Part shown: positions 18,238 through 28,530 of the stretch, one piece after another
Layout: each line of letters starts with the position of its first letter
Numbering within the stretch: the first letter of the stretch is position 1
Source: Vibrio pomeroyi
Lineage (GTDB): Bacteria > Pseudomonadota > Gammaproteobacteria > Enterobacterales > Vibrionaceae
Assembly (NCBI RefSeq): GCF_024347595.1
Contig: NZ_AP025506.1
Coordinates: forward strand, 868,001-932,000
Length of the DNA: 64,000 nucleotides
Reading direction: 5' to 3'
Made by a program: the position numbers and the translations under genes
The notes under the pieces: model-generated
Database searches by the model: none
Seen by the model: the letters and a program-made list of their open reading frames with translations, nothing else
Told to the model about the DNA's origin: nothing

Positions 18238-18648
18238 ATGCGCGGTTCTTTACAGGCATATAAAAAGGTATCAGTGGATAGTCAGCTAACAGCTGCCTCA
18301 CCGCATAAAATTGTACAAATGCTAATGGCAGGTGCTATCGAGCGTCTGATTCAAGGCAAAGCGGCAATGCAAGCTGGCAACATTCCAGTGAAAGGTGAGC
18401 GACTTGGTAAGGCTCTAGATATCATTATTAGCTTACGTAGTTGCCTGTCTATGGACGATGGCGGCGACATTGCGAAAAACCTAGATCAACTTTATGAGTT
18501 CATGATCACGCAAATTTCTGCGGCAAATCACAAAAATGACCCACAGCCTATTGATGATGTTATCGATATTATCCGCGAAATTAAGAGCGCTTGGGACCAA
18601 ATTCCGAATGAATATCACAACTTGACGTCTGCTGACGTAGGTATTTAA
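18238..18648 (+). CDS. fliS: FliS, flagellin export chaperone
   Basis: FliS binds the C-terminal helix of flagellin and stops it polymerising in the cytoplasm. The 136 residues carry the family pattern AYKKVSVDSQLTAASPHKIV followed by QMLMAGAIERLIQGKAAM and the LYEFMITQISAANHKND segment. AGAGG stands ahead of the ATG. It is the last gene of the flaG-fliS group and is followed by a good terminator. Confidence 0.95.
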   Translation: MRGSLQAYKKVSVDSQLTAASPHKIVQMLMAGAIERLIQGKAAMQAGNIPVKGERLGKALDIIISLRSCLSMDDGGDIAKNLDQLYEFMITQISAANHKNDPQPIDDVIDIIREIKSAWDQIPNEYHNLTSADVGI

Positions 18649-18724
18649 AGAAAAATTGCAGTTTTAACCAATCTCATATCCCTTAATTGGTTGGTTGCCT
18701 TATTTTTTTAATCAAATAAAATAG

Positions 18725-18753
18725 AAGCCATTAGATAGCCTAATGGCTTTTTT
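18725..18753 (+). terminator. Intrinsic terminator after fliS
   Basis: AAGCCATTAG (18725-18734) pairs perfectly with CTAATGGCTT (18740-18749), loop ATAGC, followed by T residues. It isolates the filament genes from flrA. Confidence 0.9.
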
Positions 18754-18876
18754 CGTTGCTGATTTCCTAAATTTGTCCACGTAAAACATAATCATTGATA
18801 CATATCTCTGTTTTATAGATTACGTCGCTCACCGTTTTTCCGCATCGCACCAAAATAAAGGCAATAATTCCTACTT

Positions 18877-20343
18877 ATGCAAGGTTTGGCAAAACTGCTT
18901 GTCGTCGACGATAACGCTCAAGATCGTCACAATTTAAGCACAATATTAGAGTTTGTAGGAGAGAGCTGCGAAGTAATCAGCTCTGAACAAGCGCGCAAGG
19001 TTGACTGGTCACAACAGTGGGCCGGTTGCATCATTGGCTCAATTAAAGGTAAAGGCTTCAACGCATTACTGAATGAAAAGCTTGTTCACGCCAATCACAT
19101 CCCACTATTAGTGATTGGCAAAAATAATCACCCGGTTGATGAGCTCACTAACTTTGTTGGTGAACTCGAACTTCCTCTTAACTACCCGCAATTAAGTGAT
19201 GCATTAAGACACTGTAAAGACTTCTTAGGCCGTAAGGGTGTTCAAGTTGTCTCTTCGGCACGTAAGAACACACTGTTTCGTAGCTTAGTCGGTCAAAGTG
19301 CTGGCATTCAAGAAGTACGTCACTTAATTGAACAAGTATCTTCGACAGAAGCGAATGTACTGATTCTTGGTGAATCAGGCACGGGCAAAGAAGTCGTAGC
19401 ACGTAATATTCATTATCATTCTAAGCGTCGTTCTGGGCCTTTCGTGCCAGTGAACTGTGGCGCAATTCCGCCAGATTTATTGGAAAGCGAACTGTTCGGC
19501 CATGAGAAGGGCGCATTTACTGGTGCGATTACTGCACGTAAAGGCCGCTTTGAATTGGCTGAAGGTGGCACACTGTTTCTTGACGAGATTGGCGATATGC
19601 CAATGGCGATGCAGGTTAAGCTGCTACGCGTCTTACAAGAACGATGTTTTGAGCGTGTAGGTGGCAACAGCACGATTCAAGCTGATGTTCGCGTGATTGC
19701 GGCAACACACCGCAACCTTGAAGACATGATCGATGATGACTCGTTCCGTGAAGATCTTTACTACCGCTTGAATGTATTCCCGATTGAGATGCCAGCGCTG
19801 CAAGATCGCAAAGAAGACATTCCACTGTTGCTCCAAGAGCTAATGACACGAATGGAAGCAGAAGGCAGCATGCCTATTTGCTTTACACCTCGCGCGATTA
19901 ACTCTTTGATGGAGCACTACTGGCCGGGCAACGTTCGTGAATTAGCGAACCTAGTTGAGCGCATGGTTATCCTTTATCCAAATAGCTTGGTTGATGTAAA
20001 CCATCTGCCAACTAAGTATCGATACAGCGATATTCCTGAGTTCCAGCCGGAGTTTAATAGCTTTGTGTCTGAAGAAGAACAAGAGCGTGATGCACTGGCT
20101 GACTTGTTCTCAGAAGATTTCAGCTTTGATCAGCAAGATGATATCGCTGACAACGCAAACGCACCTCAAGAGCTACCACCAGAAGGGGTAAACCTGAAAG
20201 AGCTGCTCGCGGATATGGAAGTGAATATGATCAACCAAGCCTTGGAAGCGCAGGGCGGTATTGTTGCTCGTGCGGCTGACATGCTTGGAATGCGCAGAAC
20301 CACTTTGGTTGAAAAAATGCGTAAATATAACTTGCAGCGTTAG
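18877..20343 (+). CDS. flrA: FlrA, master sigma-54 activator of flagellar genes
   Basis: FlrA is the class I regulator that, with sigma-54, turns on flrBC, fliE, flhA and related operons. The 488-residue protein has a FleQ-like receiver domain (about 1-125), an AAA+ domain with Walker A GESGTGKE near residue 165 and the sigma-54 contact loop GAFTGA near 212, [10 protein letters not shown] (Walker B), and a Fis-type helix-turn-helix at the end ([20 protein letters not shown]). In V. cholerae it binds c-di-GMP and is antagonised by FlhG. It lies alone between two terminators. Confidence 0.96.
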   Translation: MQGLAKLLVVDDNAQDRHNLSTILEFVGESCEVISSEQARKVDWSQQWAGCIIGSIKGKGFNALLNEKLVHANHIPLLVIGKNNHPVDELTNFVGELELPLNYPQLSDALRHCKDFLGRKGVQVVSSARKNTLFRSLVGQSAGIQEVRHLIEQVSSTEANVLILGESGTGKEVVARNIHYHSKRRSGPFVPVNCGAIPPDLLESELFGHEKGAFTGAITARKGRFELAEGGTLFLDEIGDMPMAMQVKLLRVLQERCFERVGGNSTIQADVRVIAATHRNLEDMIDDDSFREDLYYRLNVFPIEMPALQDRKEDIPLLLQELMTRMEAEGSMPICFTPRAINSLMEHYWPGNVRELANLVERMVILYPNSLVDVNHLPTKYRYSDIPEFQPEFNSFVSEEEQERDALADLFSEDFSFDQQDDIADNANAPQELPPEGVNLKELLADMEVNMINQALEAQGGIVARAADMLGMRRTTLVEKMRKYNLQR

Positions 20344-20469
20344 TGTCCAGTTTTATACGAAAGTGAAAACTAGCACGCACATTTTAGCTATTTCGTAACG
20401 CTAGCTAAGTGAACTGATAAACCATAGTCGAGTTGTTGCTTGCTTAACTATGTGATAAATATAGCAAAT

Positions 20470-20504
20470 AGCCTGATTCGTGTTTTACGTGTCAGGCTGT
20501 TTTA
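20470..20504 (+). terminator. Probable terminator between flrA and flrB
   Basis: AGCCTGA (20470-20476) pairs with TCAGGCT (20492-20498), followed by GTTTTAG. It supports separate transcription of flrA and flrBC. Confidence 0.7.
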
Positions 20505-20526
20505 GTATTTGAGGCAAATTTTTGAC

Positions 20527-21567
20527 ATGCACGTATCTAACGAACCAGAAAATCAATCACATCTAGATTCTGTTGAACAGCAGGTTGAGCGCTATAAGCA
20601 AGTGCTCGATGTGATGCCAGCAGGGGTCATCTTGTTAGATACACATGGCGAAGTGAGAGAAGCCAACCCTGAAGCGCACCGCATTCTTGGGGTAGAGCTC
20701 GTAGGCGAGAAGTGGTTTTCGGTCATTCAAAGTGCCTTCGACCCTAAAGACGATGATGGTCACGAGATCTCATTGAAGAACGGACGAAAAGTACGTTTGG
20801 CGATTTCAGCTTCTACTACGGGTCAACTTATCTTGATTACCGACCTGACAGAAACTCGTCTTTTACAGTCTCGCGTGAGTGATCTTCAGCGCTTGTCGTC
20901 ATTAGGCAGAATGGTGGCCTCGCTTGCCCATCAGGTTCGTACGCCGCTTTCTAGTGCGATGTTGTATGCATCCAACCTTGCCGCGCCAAATCTGCCACCG
21001 GCAACAAAGACACGTTTTCAATCTAAGCTTATGGATAGATTGCATGACTTAGAGAAGCAAGTGAACGACATGCTGTTGTTTGCCAAAGGCGGCGACAACA
21101 AGGTCGTTAAGCCATTTACTGTCGCTGAATTGATTACCGAATTTCACCCTATGGTGGAAGCGGCACTGAAATCCAACCAGATTGATTACTGCCAAGAAGT
21201 TGAAGGCGAAGAGACTCAAATGTTTGGCAACGCCAACGCCATCGCATCAGCGTTAAGTAATCTGGTTTTGAATGCAGTTCAAATTGCTGGCAAGGAATCG
21301 CAGATTGATGTGTTTTTTAGACCAGTAAACGGCGAGCTTAAAATATCAGTACAAGACAGTGGTCCCGGCGTACCGAAAGAGCTTCAAGGTAAAATTATGG
21401 AACCATTCTTTACCACTCGTTCTCAAGGTACAGGTTTAGGCTTAGCCGTTGTACAAATGGTATGTCGAGCACATGAAGGCCGACTGGAATTGATCTCAGA
21501 AGAAGGTGATGGCGCATGTTTTACTATGTGCTTGCCGCTAGAAAGAAGCGCTTCTACTGAAGACTAA
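20527..21567 (+). CDS. flrB: FlrB, sensor histidine kinase for FlrC
   Basis: FlrB phosphorylates FlrC. The 346 residues contain a PAS-like region (VMPAGVILLDTHGEVREANP), a HisKA domain with the phospho-acceptor His in SLAHQVRTPLSS near residue 135, and a HATPase domain (N box ASALSNLVLNAVQ, then QDSGPGVP and GTGLGLAVV). No membrane segment is seen, so it is a soluble kinase. ATG 20527 is preferred; an in-frame TTG at 20509 has no ribosome binding site, while GAGG (20511-20514) lies upstream of the ATG at rather long spacing. Confidence 0.94.
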   Translation: MHVSNEPENQSHLDSVEQQVERYKQVLDVMPAGVILLDTHGEVREANPEAHRILGVELVGEKWFSVIQSAFDPKDDDGHEISLKNGRKVRLAISASTTGQLILITDLTETRLLQSRVSDLQRLSSLGRMVASLAHQVRTPLSSAMLYASNLAAPNLPPATKTRFQSKLMDRLHDLEKQVNDMLLFAKGGDNKVVKPFTVAELITEFHPMVEAALKSNQIDYCQEVEGEETQMFGNANAIASALSNLVLNAVQIAGKESQIDVFFRPVNGELKISVQDSGPGVPKELQGKIMEPFFTTRSQGTGLGLAVVQMVCRAHEGRLELISEEGDGACFTMCLPLERSASTED

Positions 21568-21600
21568 TAAGTTTTAATTGAATTTACACTGGAGAATCCT

Positions 21601-23010
21601 ATGGCTCAAAGCAAAGTGTTAATCGTCGAAGATGATGAAGGCCTACGCGAAGCCCTTGTCGACACTCTCGCGCTGGCTGGCTATGAATGGCTGGAAGCAG
21701 ATAGCGCGGAAGATGCTCTGGTCAAATTAAAATCCAACTCCGTTGATATTGTTGTGTCTGACGTTCAAATGGCAGGCATGGGTGGTTTGGCGCTACTGAG
21801 AAACATCAAGCAGCATTGGCCAAACTTACCAGTGTTATTGATGACTGCTTACGCCAACATTGAAGACGCTGTTGCAGCAATGAAAGAGGGCGCGATCGAT
21901 TACATGGCGAAGCCATTTGCGCCTGAAGTATTGTTAAACATGGTGAGCCGCTACGCTCCCGTAAAATCGGACGACAATGGTGATGCCATCGTTGCCGATG
22001 AGAAAAGCATTAAGCTAATGATGTTGGCTGATAAAGTCGCGAAGACAGATGCCAATGTCATGGTGCTTGGACCTAGTGGTTCAGGTAAAGAGGTGATGTC
22101 TCGTTATATTCACAACGCATCTAGTCGTAAAGATGGTCCGTTTGTCGCGATCAACTGTGCAGCAATCCCAGACAATATGTTGGAAGCGACCCTGTTTGGT
22201 TACGAGAAAGGCGCATTTACTGGCGCTATTCAAGCTTGTCCGGGTAAGTTCGAACAAGCGCAAGGCGGCACTATTTTGTTGGATGAGATCAGTGAAATGG
22301 ATCTTAGCCTTCAAGCCAAACTACTGCGTGTCTTACAAGAGCGCGAGGTTGAGCGTTTAGGCAGTCGTAAGAGCATCAAGTTAGATGTTCGTGTGTTAGC
22401 GACCAGTAACCGAGATCTCAAACAGTATGTTTCTGAAGGGAATTTCCGTGAAGACTTGTATTACCGACTGAATGTATTCCCAATTTCTTGGCCACCACTG
22501 TGTGAGCGTAAAGGCGATATTGAGCCTTTAGCCAAGCACTTAGTTGAGCGCCACTGCACCAAACTTGGCATGCCAGTGCCAGTGATGTCAGCGCAAGCGA
22601 TCAGCAAACTCGTCAATTATCCGTGGCCGGGCAATGTTCGTGAATTAGATAATGTGGTACAGCGTGCGTTAATCTTAAGCGAGCAAGAGAATATCTCTGG
22701 TGAGCACATTCTGCTTGAAGGTGTCGATTGGCAAGATGCAAGCAGCCTACAACAAATCGTTGAAGGTAATGACGTTGCAGCGCCAGACATTAAGCCGATT
22801 GCTGAAGCAAATCCAATCAGTAAAGTGGCGGCTAGCAGCGAAGGGCTTGGTAATGAGCTTAGAGATCAAGAGTATGCGATCATTCTTGAAACTCTGATCG
22901 CGTGCAATGGCCGACGCAAAGATATGGCGGAAAAGCTGGGTATTAGTCCTCGTACTTTGCGTTATAAGTTAGCGAAAATGCGCGATGCTGGAATAGATAT
23001 CCCAAACTGA
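21601..23010 (+). CDS. flrC: FlrC, sigma-54 response regulator for late flagellar genes
   Basis: FlrC, phosphorylated by FlrB, activates the class III sigma-54 promoters (hook, rings, flaA and others). The 469 residues start with a receiver domain (phospho-acceptor Asp54 in VVSDVQM), then AAA+ with Walker A GPSGSGKE and GAFTGA loop, and a Fis-type DNA-binding end (MAEKLGISPRTLRYKLAKMR). GGAG lies upstream of the ATG, 33 bases after flrB. The pair flrBC is one operon. The next gene, fliE, has its own sigma-54 promoter. Confidence 0.97.
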   Translation: MAQSKVLIVEDDEGLREALVDTLALAGYEWLEADSAEDALVKLKSNSVDIVVSDVQMAGMGGLALLRNIKQHWPNLPVLLMTAYANIEDAVAAMKEGAIDYMAKPFAPEVLLNMVSRYAPVKSDDNGDAIVADEKSIKLMMLADKVAKTDANVMVLGPSGSGKEVMSRYIHNASSRKDGPFVAINCAAIPDNMLEATLFGYEKGAFTGAIQACPGKFEQAQGGTILLDEISEMDLSLQAKLLRVLQEREVERLGSRKSIKLDVRVLATSNRDLKQYVSEGNFREDLYYRLNVFPISWPPLCERKGDIEPLAKHLVERHCTKLGMPVPVMSAQAISKLVNYPWPGNVRELDNVVQRALILSEQENISGEHILLEGVDWQDASSLQQIVEGNDVAAPDIKPIAEANPISKVAASSEGLGNELRDQEYAIILETLIACNGRRKDMAEKLGISPRTLRYKLAKMRDAGIDIPN

Positions 23011-23072
23011 GGATAGATTAGTAGTGTCAGCTTTCTGACTAGTGTAATACGATATCTAGTCAATTTAATGTG

Positions 23073-23088
23073 TGGCACGCTAATTGCT
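23073..23088 (+). promoter_or_regulatory. Sigma-54 promoter of fliE
   Basis: TGGCAC-N5-TTGCT is a full match with exact spacing, 55 bases before the fliE ATG. In vibrios this promoter belongs to the class II set activated by FlrA. Confidence 0.87.
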
Positions 23089-23142
23089 CTGTCAATAATA
23101 CAGCTAAATAGATAGTCATAATTTTGACTCCTGAGGTAGTAG

Positions 23143-23454
23143 ATGAGAATAGATGGTTTACAAGGCGAAATGCAGGCAATGATGGTCGAAGCTGCCAGCG
23201 CGCGTCCCGCAGCAACGGGGCAAGCGGTCGGTGCAGATTTTGGCAACATGCTGACTAATGCCATCAATAATGTGAACTCATTACAGAAGACCTCAGGTGA
23301 TCTTCAAGCTCGTTTTGATAGTGGTGACCAAAGCGTGTCTCTATCAGACGTGATGATTGCTCGTAATAAATCTAGTGTGGCTTTTGAGGCGACGATCCAA
23401 ATTAGAAATAAATTGGTCGAATCGTATAAAGAGCTGATGAACATGCCGGTATAA
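23143..23454 (+). CDS. fliE: FliE, MS-ring/rod adaptor
   Basis: FliE joins the MS ring to the rod. The 103 residues include the conserved C-terminal region SLSDVMIARNKSSVAFEATI and KLVESYKELMNMPV. TGAGG lies upstream of the ATG. It is the first gene of a run that ends at the terminator after fliG. Confidence 0.96.
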   Translation: MRIDGLQGEMQAMMVEAASARPAATGQAVGADFGNMLTNAINNVNSLQKTSGDLQARFDSGDQSVSLSDVMIARNKSSVAFEATIQIRNKLVESYKELMNMPV

Positions 23455-23470
23455 GTTAGGTAGTTAAATA

Positions 23471-25213
23471 GTGGCAGATAATAGTCAAACAACAGATTTA
23501 ACCGTGAGCGATAGCAACGACCACGCACTTATTGCAGGTTCTGAGCTAGATGGCGAAGGGCAAAATCCCGATCTAGGTGAACGCAGTTCATCGAAGTTCG
23601 ATATGGCAGTAGGTGACCTCGATTTACTTCGTCAGGTGGTCCTAGTCCTTTCCATCTCTATCTGTGTAGCGCTGATTGTGATGCTGTTTTTCTGGGTTAA
23701 AGAGCCAGAAATGCGTCCATTAGGGGCCTACGAAACAGAAGAGTTGATTCCCGTTCTTGATTACTTAGATCTGCAAAAGATCGAGTACTCTCTTGAAGGC
23801 AATACCATCTCTGTTCCTGCTAGTGAGTACAACTCGTTGAAGCTGAATATGGTACGAGCTGGTTTGAATCAAGAACGAAACGCGGGTGATGACATCCTCA
23901 TGCAAGACATGGGCTTCGGTGTATCACAGCGTTTAGAGCAAGAGCGCCTTAAGTTAAGCCGAGAAAGACAGCTTGCAAAAGCCATTGAGCAGATGAAACA
24001 AGTGCGTAAAGCGCAGGTTTTATTAGCCTTGCCGAAGCAAAGCGTGTTTGTGCGTCATAACCAAGAAGCCTCTGCCTCAGTATTCTTAACTCTAAAAACA
24101 GGTACTAACCTCAAGCAGCAAGAAGTCGATTCTGTTGTGGATATGGTGGCGAGTGCCGTTCCGGGGATGAAAACTTCACGCATTACCGTAACCGATCAAC
24201 ACGGCCGACTTCTGAGTTCAGGTTCTCAGGACCCAATGTCAGCGGCGCGCCGTAAAGAACACGAATTAGAGCGTAACCAAGAGCAAGCGCTGCGTGAGAA
24301 AATTGACTCTATACTGATTCCTATTCTTGGGTTTGGTAACTATACCGCTCAGGTTGATATTCAGCTCGATTTCAGTGCTGTGGAGCAAACGAGAAAGCGT
24401 TTTGATCCGAACACGCCAGCAACACGAAGCGAATACACATTAGAAGATTATAACAACGGCAATACTGTGGCTGGCATTCCGGGTGCGTTGAGTAATCAGC
24501 CCCCTGCTGATGCTTCAATCCCGCAAGACGTTGCTCAGATGAAAGACGGTGCTCTGACAGGTCAAGGTTCGGTTCATAAAGAAGCGACCCGAAACTTCGA
24601 GCTAGACACAACCATCAGTCACGAGCGTAAACAGACTGGTACGGTGAACCGTCAAACAGTTTCTGTCGCGATTAAAGACCGTCAATCATTGAACCCAGAT
24701 ACAGGTGAAGTGGTTCACACGCCAATTCCAGCGAGCGAAATCAATGCCATTCGCCAAGTGCTGATTGGTACGGTGGGCTTTGACGAAACTCGTGGTGATT
24801 TACTCAACGTATTAAGCATGCAGTTCGCACCTCAAGTCACCGATGTTGTCGCTGATGTGCCGATTTGGGAACATCCAAACTTTAATGATTGGGTTCGCTG
24901 GTTTGCGAGTGCGTTGGTTATTATTGTGGTGGTATTAGTCCTTGTTCGCCCTGCAATGAAGAAACTGCTTAACCCAGCAGCTGACAACGATGATCAAATG
25001 TACGGCCCTGATGGTATGCCAATTGGTGCCGACGGCGAAACCAGCCTAATTGGCGGTGATATTGAAGGTGGTGAGCTGTTTGAATTTGGTTCAAGCATCG
25101 ACTTACCTAACCTGCACAAAGACGAGGACGTGCTCAAAGCAGTACGTGCACTTGTAGCGAATGAACCAGAGCTAGCAGCTCAAGTAGTTAAGAATTGGAT
25201 GACAGATGGCTAA
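23471..25213 (+). CDS. fliF: FliF, MS-ring protein
   Basis: FliF makes the inner-membrane MS ring on which the motor is built. The 580-residue protein has two membrane spans (about residues 55-76, LRQVVLVLSISICVALIVML, and about 475-493, ASALVIIVVVLVLVRP), ring-building motifs in between, and a C-terminal tail that binds FliG. The start is GTG 23471, the only good candidate near the end of fliE. The stop overlaps the fliG start by eight bases, a sign of coupled translation. Confidence 0.96.
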   Translation: MADNSQTTDLTVSDSNDHALIAGSELDGEGQNPDLGERSSSKFDMAVGDLDLLRQVVLVLSISICVALIVMLFFWVKEPEMRPLGAYETEELIPVLDYLDLQKIEYSLEGNTISVPASEYNSLKLNMVRAGLNQERNAGDDILMQDMGFGVSQRLEQERLKLSRERQLAKAIEQMKQVRKAQVLLALPKQSVFVRHNQEASASVFLTLKTGTNLKQQEVDSVVDMVASAVPGMKTSRITVTDQHGRLLSSGSQDPMSAARRKEHELERNQEQALREKIDSILIPILGFGNYTAQVDIQLDFSAVEQTRKRFDPNTPATRSEYTLEDYNNGNTVAGIPGALSNQPPADASIPQDVAQMKDGALTGQGSVHKEATRNFELDTTISHERKQTGTVNRQTVSVAIKDRQSLNPDTGEVVHTPIPASEINAIRQVLIGTVGFDETRGDLLNVLSMQFAPQVTDVVADVPIWEHPNFNDWVRWFASALVIIVVVLVLVRPAMKKLLNPAADNDDQMYGPDGMPIGADGETSLIGGDIEGGELFEFGSSIDLPNLHKDEDVLKAVRALVANEPELAAQVVKNWMTDG

Positions 25214-26267
25214 CGAAATTGTTCCACAACAAGCTGAAGGCGGTGATGTGCTTGATGTCGCGAGTGTGGATATCGCCTCAATCTCAGGCGATGAGCGCGC
25301 AGCGATCTTGTTGTTAAGTTTAAACGAAGAAGATGCGGCGGGTATTATTCGTCACCTAGAACCTAAACAGGTTCAACGTGTGGGTAGTGCGATGGCTCGT
25401 GCAACGGATTTATCACAAGAGAAGGTAGGCGCAGTGCACCGTGCTTTCTTGGATGATATTCAGAAGTACACCAACATTGGTATGGGCAGCGAAGACTTCA
25501 TGCGTAATGCGCTGGTGGCTGCTCTGGGTGAAGACAAGGCGAATAACCTTGTTGACCAAATCCTTCTGGGAACCGGCTCTAAAGGTTTGGATTCTCTTAA
25601 GTGGATGGATCCTCGTCAGGTGGCGAGCATCATCATCAACGAGCACCCGCAGATTCAAACGATTGTATTGTCGTACCTCGATGCTGATCAGTCGGCAGAG
25701 ATACTGTCTCAGTTCCCAGAGCGTGTTCGTCTGGATCTGATGATGCGTATTGCTAACCTTGAAGAAGTTCAACCTTCAGCACTTGCTGAACTGAATGAAA
25801 TCATGGAGAAACAGTTCGCGGGTCAAGCTGGTGCTCAAGCAGCCAAAATTGGTGGCCTGAAAGCTGCGGCTGAGATCATGAACTACATGGACAACAACGT
25901 CGAAGGTGTCTTGATGGATCAAATCCGTGATCAAGACGAAGACATGGCAACTCAGATTCAAGATCTTATGTTTGTCTTTGAAAACCTTATTGAAGTTGAT
26001 GACCAAGGTGTTCAACGACTGCTGCGTGATGTTCCGCAAGACATTCTACAGAAGGCGCTTAAAGGTGCTGATGAAGGTCTGCGTGAGAAAATCTTCAAGA
26101 ACATGTCTAAACGTGCTGCCGATATGATGAGAGACGATATTGAGGCGATGCCGCCAGTGAAAGTCTCTGATGTAGAAGCGGCTCAGAAAGAGATTTTGGG
26201 CATTGCGAGGAAGATGGCCGACAGTGGCGAGATTATGCTGTCTGGTGGCGCCGACGAGTTCCTTTAA
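25206..26267 (+). CDS. fliG: FliG, motor switch protein
   Basis: FliG sits on the MS ring and contacts the stator; its C-terminal charged helix carries torque. The 353 residues show the three-domain pattern: N-terminal FliF-binding part (AAILLLSLNEEDAAGIIRHL), the middle domain with EHPQIQTIVLSYLDADQSAE, and the C-terminal torque domain (LLRDVPQDILQKALKGADEG, then AADMMRDDIEAMPPVKVSDV). ATG overlaps the fliF stop. A strong terminator follows directly, so fliEFG may be partly uncoupled from fliHIJ. Confidence 0.97.
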   Translation: MANEIVPQQAEGGDVLDVASVDIASISGDERAAILLLSLNEEDAAGIIRHLEPKQVQRVGSAMARATDLSQEKVGAVHRAFLDDIQKYTNIGMGSEDFMRNALVAALGEDKANNLVDQILLGTGSKGLDSLKWMDPRQVASIIINEHPQIQTIVLSYLDADQSAEILSQFPERVRLDLMMRIANLEEVQPSALAELNEIMEKQFAGQAGAQAAKIGGLKAAAEIMNYMDNNVEGVLMDQIRDQDEDMATQIQDLMFVFENLIEVDDQGVQRLLRDVPQDILQKALKGADEGLREKIFKNMSKRAADMMRDDIEAMPPVKVSDVEAAQKEILGIARKMADSGEIMLSGGADEFL

Positions 26268-26279
26268 TATAGAAACCTC

Positions 26280-26308
26280 AAAAGCCCCACACCGTTGGGG
26301 CTTTTCTT
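26280..26308 (+). terminator. Intrinsic terminator between fliG and fliH
   Basis: AAAAGCCCCA (26280-26289) pairs perfectly with TGGGGCTTTT (26296-26305), loop CACCGT, continuing into CTTT. It lies 12 bases after the fliG stop, in the middle of what is usually treated as one fliEFGHIJ operon. Confidence 0.88.
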
Positions 26309-26392
26309 TATCCAATCTCGAACCACAGATTAATTAAGTTTAACTGCTTGAATTTACAATGCAGTTTGACTCACTCATAAATAGGTACTGAT

Positions 26393-27193
26393 ATGTCAGG
26401 TGATAGAAAACGCGGCTTCCTTCGCCCTGAAGAAGATAATACGGTTGCCCAACCTCAGAAATGGGGGCTGCCTGACTACACCTCTGATGTGAGTAAACAA
26501 GCCAAAGAAACGGCGTTTAACTACGATCCGGGTTGGATGCCTACGGTAGAAGAAGCCATTGAAGATGAAGAGCTTGTTCTGACTGAAGAGCAAATCGAAC
26601 TGATTAAGCAGGGCGCTTATCAAGAAGGTCTTCATCAAGGTCAAGAAGCGGGCTTCAAGCAAGGCTACGAAAAGGGCAAAGAAGAAGGTTTTGTCGCTGG
26701 CCATGCCGAAGGCAATGAAGCCGGTAAGCTTGAGGGCGTGACTGCTGGTCAAGAGTATATCCAGCAGCAAGTCGCCATCTTTATGGGTCTCGCGAACCAG
26801 TTTGCTCAACCTTTGGAGCTAATGAATGCTCAAGTTGAGAAGCAACTGGTCGACATGGTGTTAACCATGGTTAAAGAAGTGGTTCACGTTGAAGTTCAAA
26901 CCAACCCACAAATCATCTTAGATACAGTGAAAGAGTCGGTCGAGTCACTACCAATCTCTGGTCACGCTATCACCTTGAAGCTTAACCCTGAAGACGTTGC
27001 AATTATTCGCTCTGCGTATGGTGAAACCGAATTGGATTGCCGTAATTGGACGTTAGTTGCCGAGCCTGCACTCAACCGTGGCGATGTCCAAATCGAAGCG
27101 GGGGAATCGAGCGTCAACTATCGAATGGAAGAGCGCGTGAAGAACGTGATTCAAAGCTTCTGCGGCGCTAATCGTCATCAAGGCCATGTGTAA
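26393..27193 (+). CDS. fliH: FliH, export ATPase regulator
   Basis: FliH binds the FliI ATPase and docks it at the export gate. The 266 residues include a repeated small-residue helix between about 83 and 125 (GxxxG-type steps such as [20 protein letters not shown]), the hallmark of FliH, and a C-terminal FliI-binding domain. ATG at 26393; its stop overlaps the fliI ATG by one base (TAATG). No sigma-54 box was found in the 125-base gap before it. Confidence 0.94.
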   Translation: MSGDRKRGFLRPEEDNTVAQPQKWGLPDYTSDVSKQAKETAFNYDPGWMPTVEEAIEDEELVLTEEQIELIKQGAYQEGLHQGQEAGFKQGYEKGKEEGFVAGHAEGNEAGKLEGVTAGQEYIQQQVAIFMGLANQFAQPLELMNAQVEKQLVDMVLTMVKEVVHVEVQTNPQIILDTVKESVESLPISGHAITLKLNPEDVAIIRSAYGETELDCRNWTLVAEPALNRGDVQIEAGESSVNYRMEERVKNVIQSFCGANRHQGHV

Positions 27194-28512
27194 TGCTTGA
27201 GTTAGCAAATCGTCTCAGCCAATACAAAATCGAAGGGCTAAAGTCACGACCCGTTGCCTCCGGTAAATTGGTGCGTGTTGTCGGCTTAACCCTTGAGGCA
27301 ACAGGCTGTAAAGCGCCGATTGGTAGCTTGTGCTTGGTTGAGACCATGTCTGGTCAGATGGAAGCCGAAGTGGTTGGCTTCTCTGGCGATAACCTATTTT
27401 TAATGCCAAGCGAACAAATCACAGGGATCTTACCCGGTGCTCGAGTTACACCAATGACCTCTGAAAGTGGCATTCCTGTCGGGATGGAACTGCTTGGTCG
27501 TGTCATCGACGGTGTCGGTAATCCTCTGGATGGACTTGGCCCTATCTATACCGAGCAACGCGCTTCATTTAATGCAGAGCCTATTAACCCTCTAGCACGT
27601 AAACCAATCTCCGAGCCGCTTGATGTTGGCTTAAAGGCGATTAACGGCTTGCTGACCGTAGGTAAAGGGCAACGTATTGGTCTATTTGCGGGTTCTGGTG
27701 TCGGTAAATCCGTAACACTAGGCATGATGACACGAGGCACAACCGCACAAGTGGTTGTAGTTGGTCTAATCGGTGAACGTGGACGTGAAGTAAAAGAATT
27801 TATCGAAGAGATTCTCGGTGAAGACGGTCGTAAACGGTCGGTGGTCGTTGCGGCTCCTGCAGACTCATCGCCATTGATGCGATTGAAAGGCTGTCAAACG
27901 GCACTGACGGTAGCGGAATACTTCCGTGACCAAGGTTTAGATGTTCTGCTATTGATGGATTCACTGACTCGTTTTGCACAGGCTCAGCGTGAAATTGCCC
28001 TGTCTGTTGGTGAGCCACCAGCAACCAAAGGTTATCCGCCTTCTGTTTTTGCCAAGCTTCCAGCACTGGTAGAACGTGCAGGTAACGGCAACGATGAACA
28101 AGGCTCTATCACCGCTTTCTTTACCGTGTTAACCGAAGGCGATGACTTACAAGATCCGATTGCCGATGCTTCACGAGCGATTCTTGATGGTCACGTTGTC
28201 TTGTCACGTGAGATGGCGGATGCGGGTCATTACCCTGCGATTGATGTTGAAAAATCCGTCAGCCGTGTGATGCCTCAAATCACCACCGAAGAACATGTCT
28301 TGATGTCGAAAGCGGTAAGGCAAGTGCTTTCTATTTGTCGCAAAAACCAAGACTTGGTATCGATTGGTGCTTACAAACCGGGTACTGACCCTGCGATTGA
28401 TAGCGCCTTCACCTTGAAGCCGAAACTGGACGAGTATTTACAGCAGAAGATGAAAGAAACGGTTCCTTACGACATGTGCGTCAACATGTTGAAGCATGTG
28501 CTGGGTGGCTAA
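27193..28512 (+). CDS. fliI: FliI, flagellar export ATPase
   Basis: FliI is the F1-beta-like ATPase of the type III export apparatus. The 439-residue protein has Walker A in [11 protein letters not shown] near residue 162, Walker [13 protein letters not shown], and family motifs [18 protein letters not shown] and [20 protein letters not shown]. Length is normal. ATG overlaps the fliH stop; fliJ begins 19 bases downstream. Confidence 0.97.
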   Translation: MLELANRLSQYKIEGLKSRPVASGKLVRVVGLTLEATGCKAPIGSLCLVETMSGQMEAEVVGFSGDNLFLMPSEQITGILPGARVTPMTSESGIPVGMELLGRVIDGVGNPLDGLGPIYTEQRASFNAEPINPLARKPISEPLDVGLKAINGLLTVGKGQRIGLFAGSGVGKSVTLGMMTRGTTAQVVVVGLIGERGREVKEFIEEILGEDGRKRSVVVAAPADSSPLMRLKGCQTALTVAEYFRDQGLDVLLLMDSLTRFAQAQREIALSVGEPPATKGYPPSVFAKLPALVERAGNGNDEQGSITAFFTVLTEGDDLQDPIADASRAILDGHVVLSREMADAGHYPAIDVEKSVSRVMPQITTEEHVLMSKAVRQVLSICRKNQDLVSIGAYKPGTDPAIDSAFTLKPKLDEYLQQKMKETVPYDMCVNMLKHVLGG

Positions 28513-28530
28513 CAATGAATAAGGTTAGTC

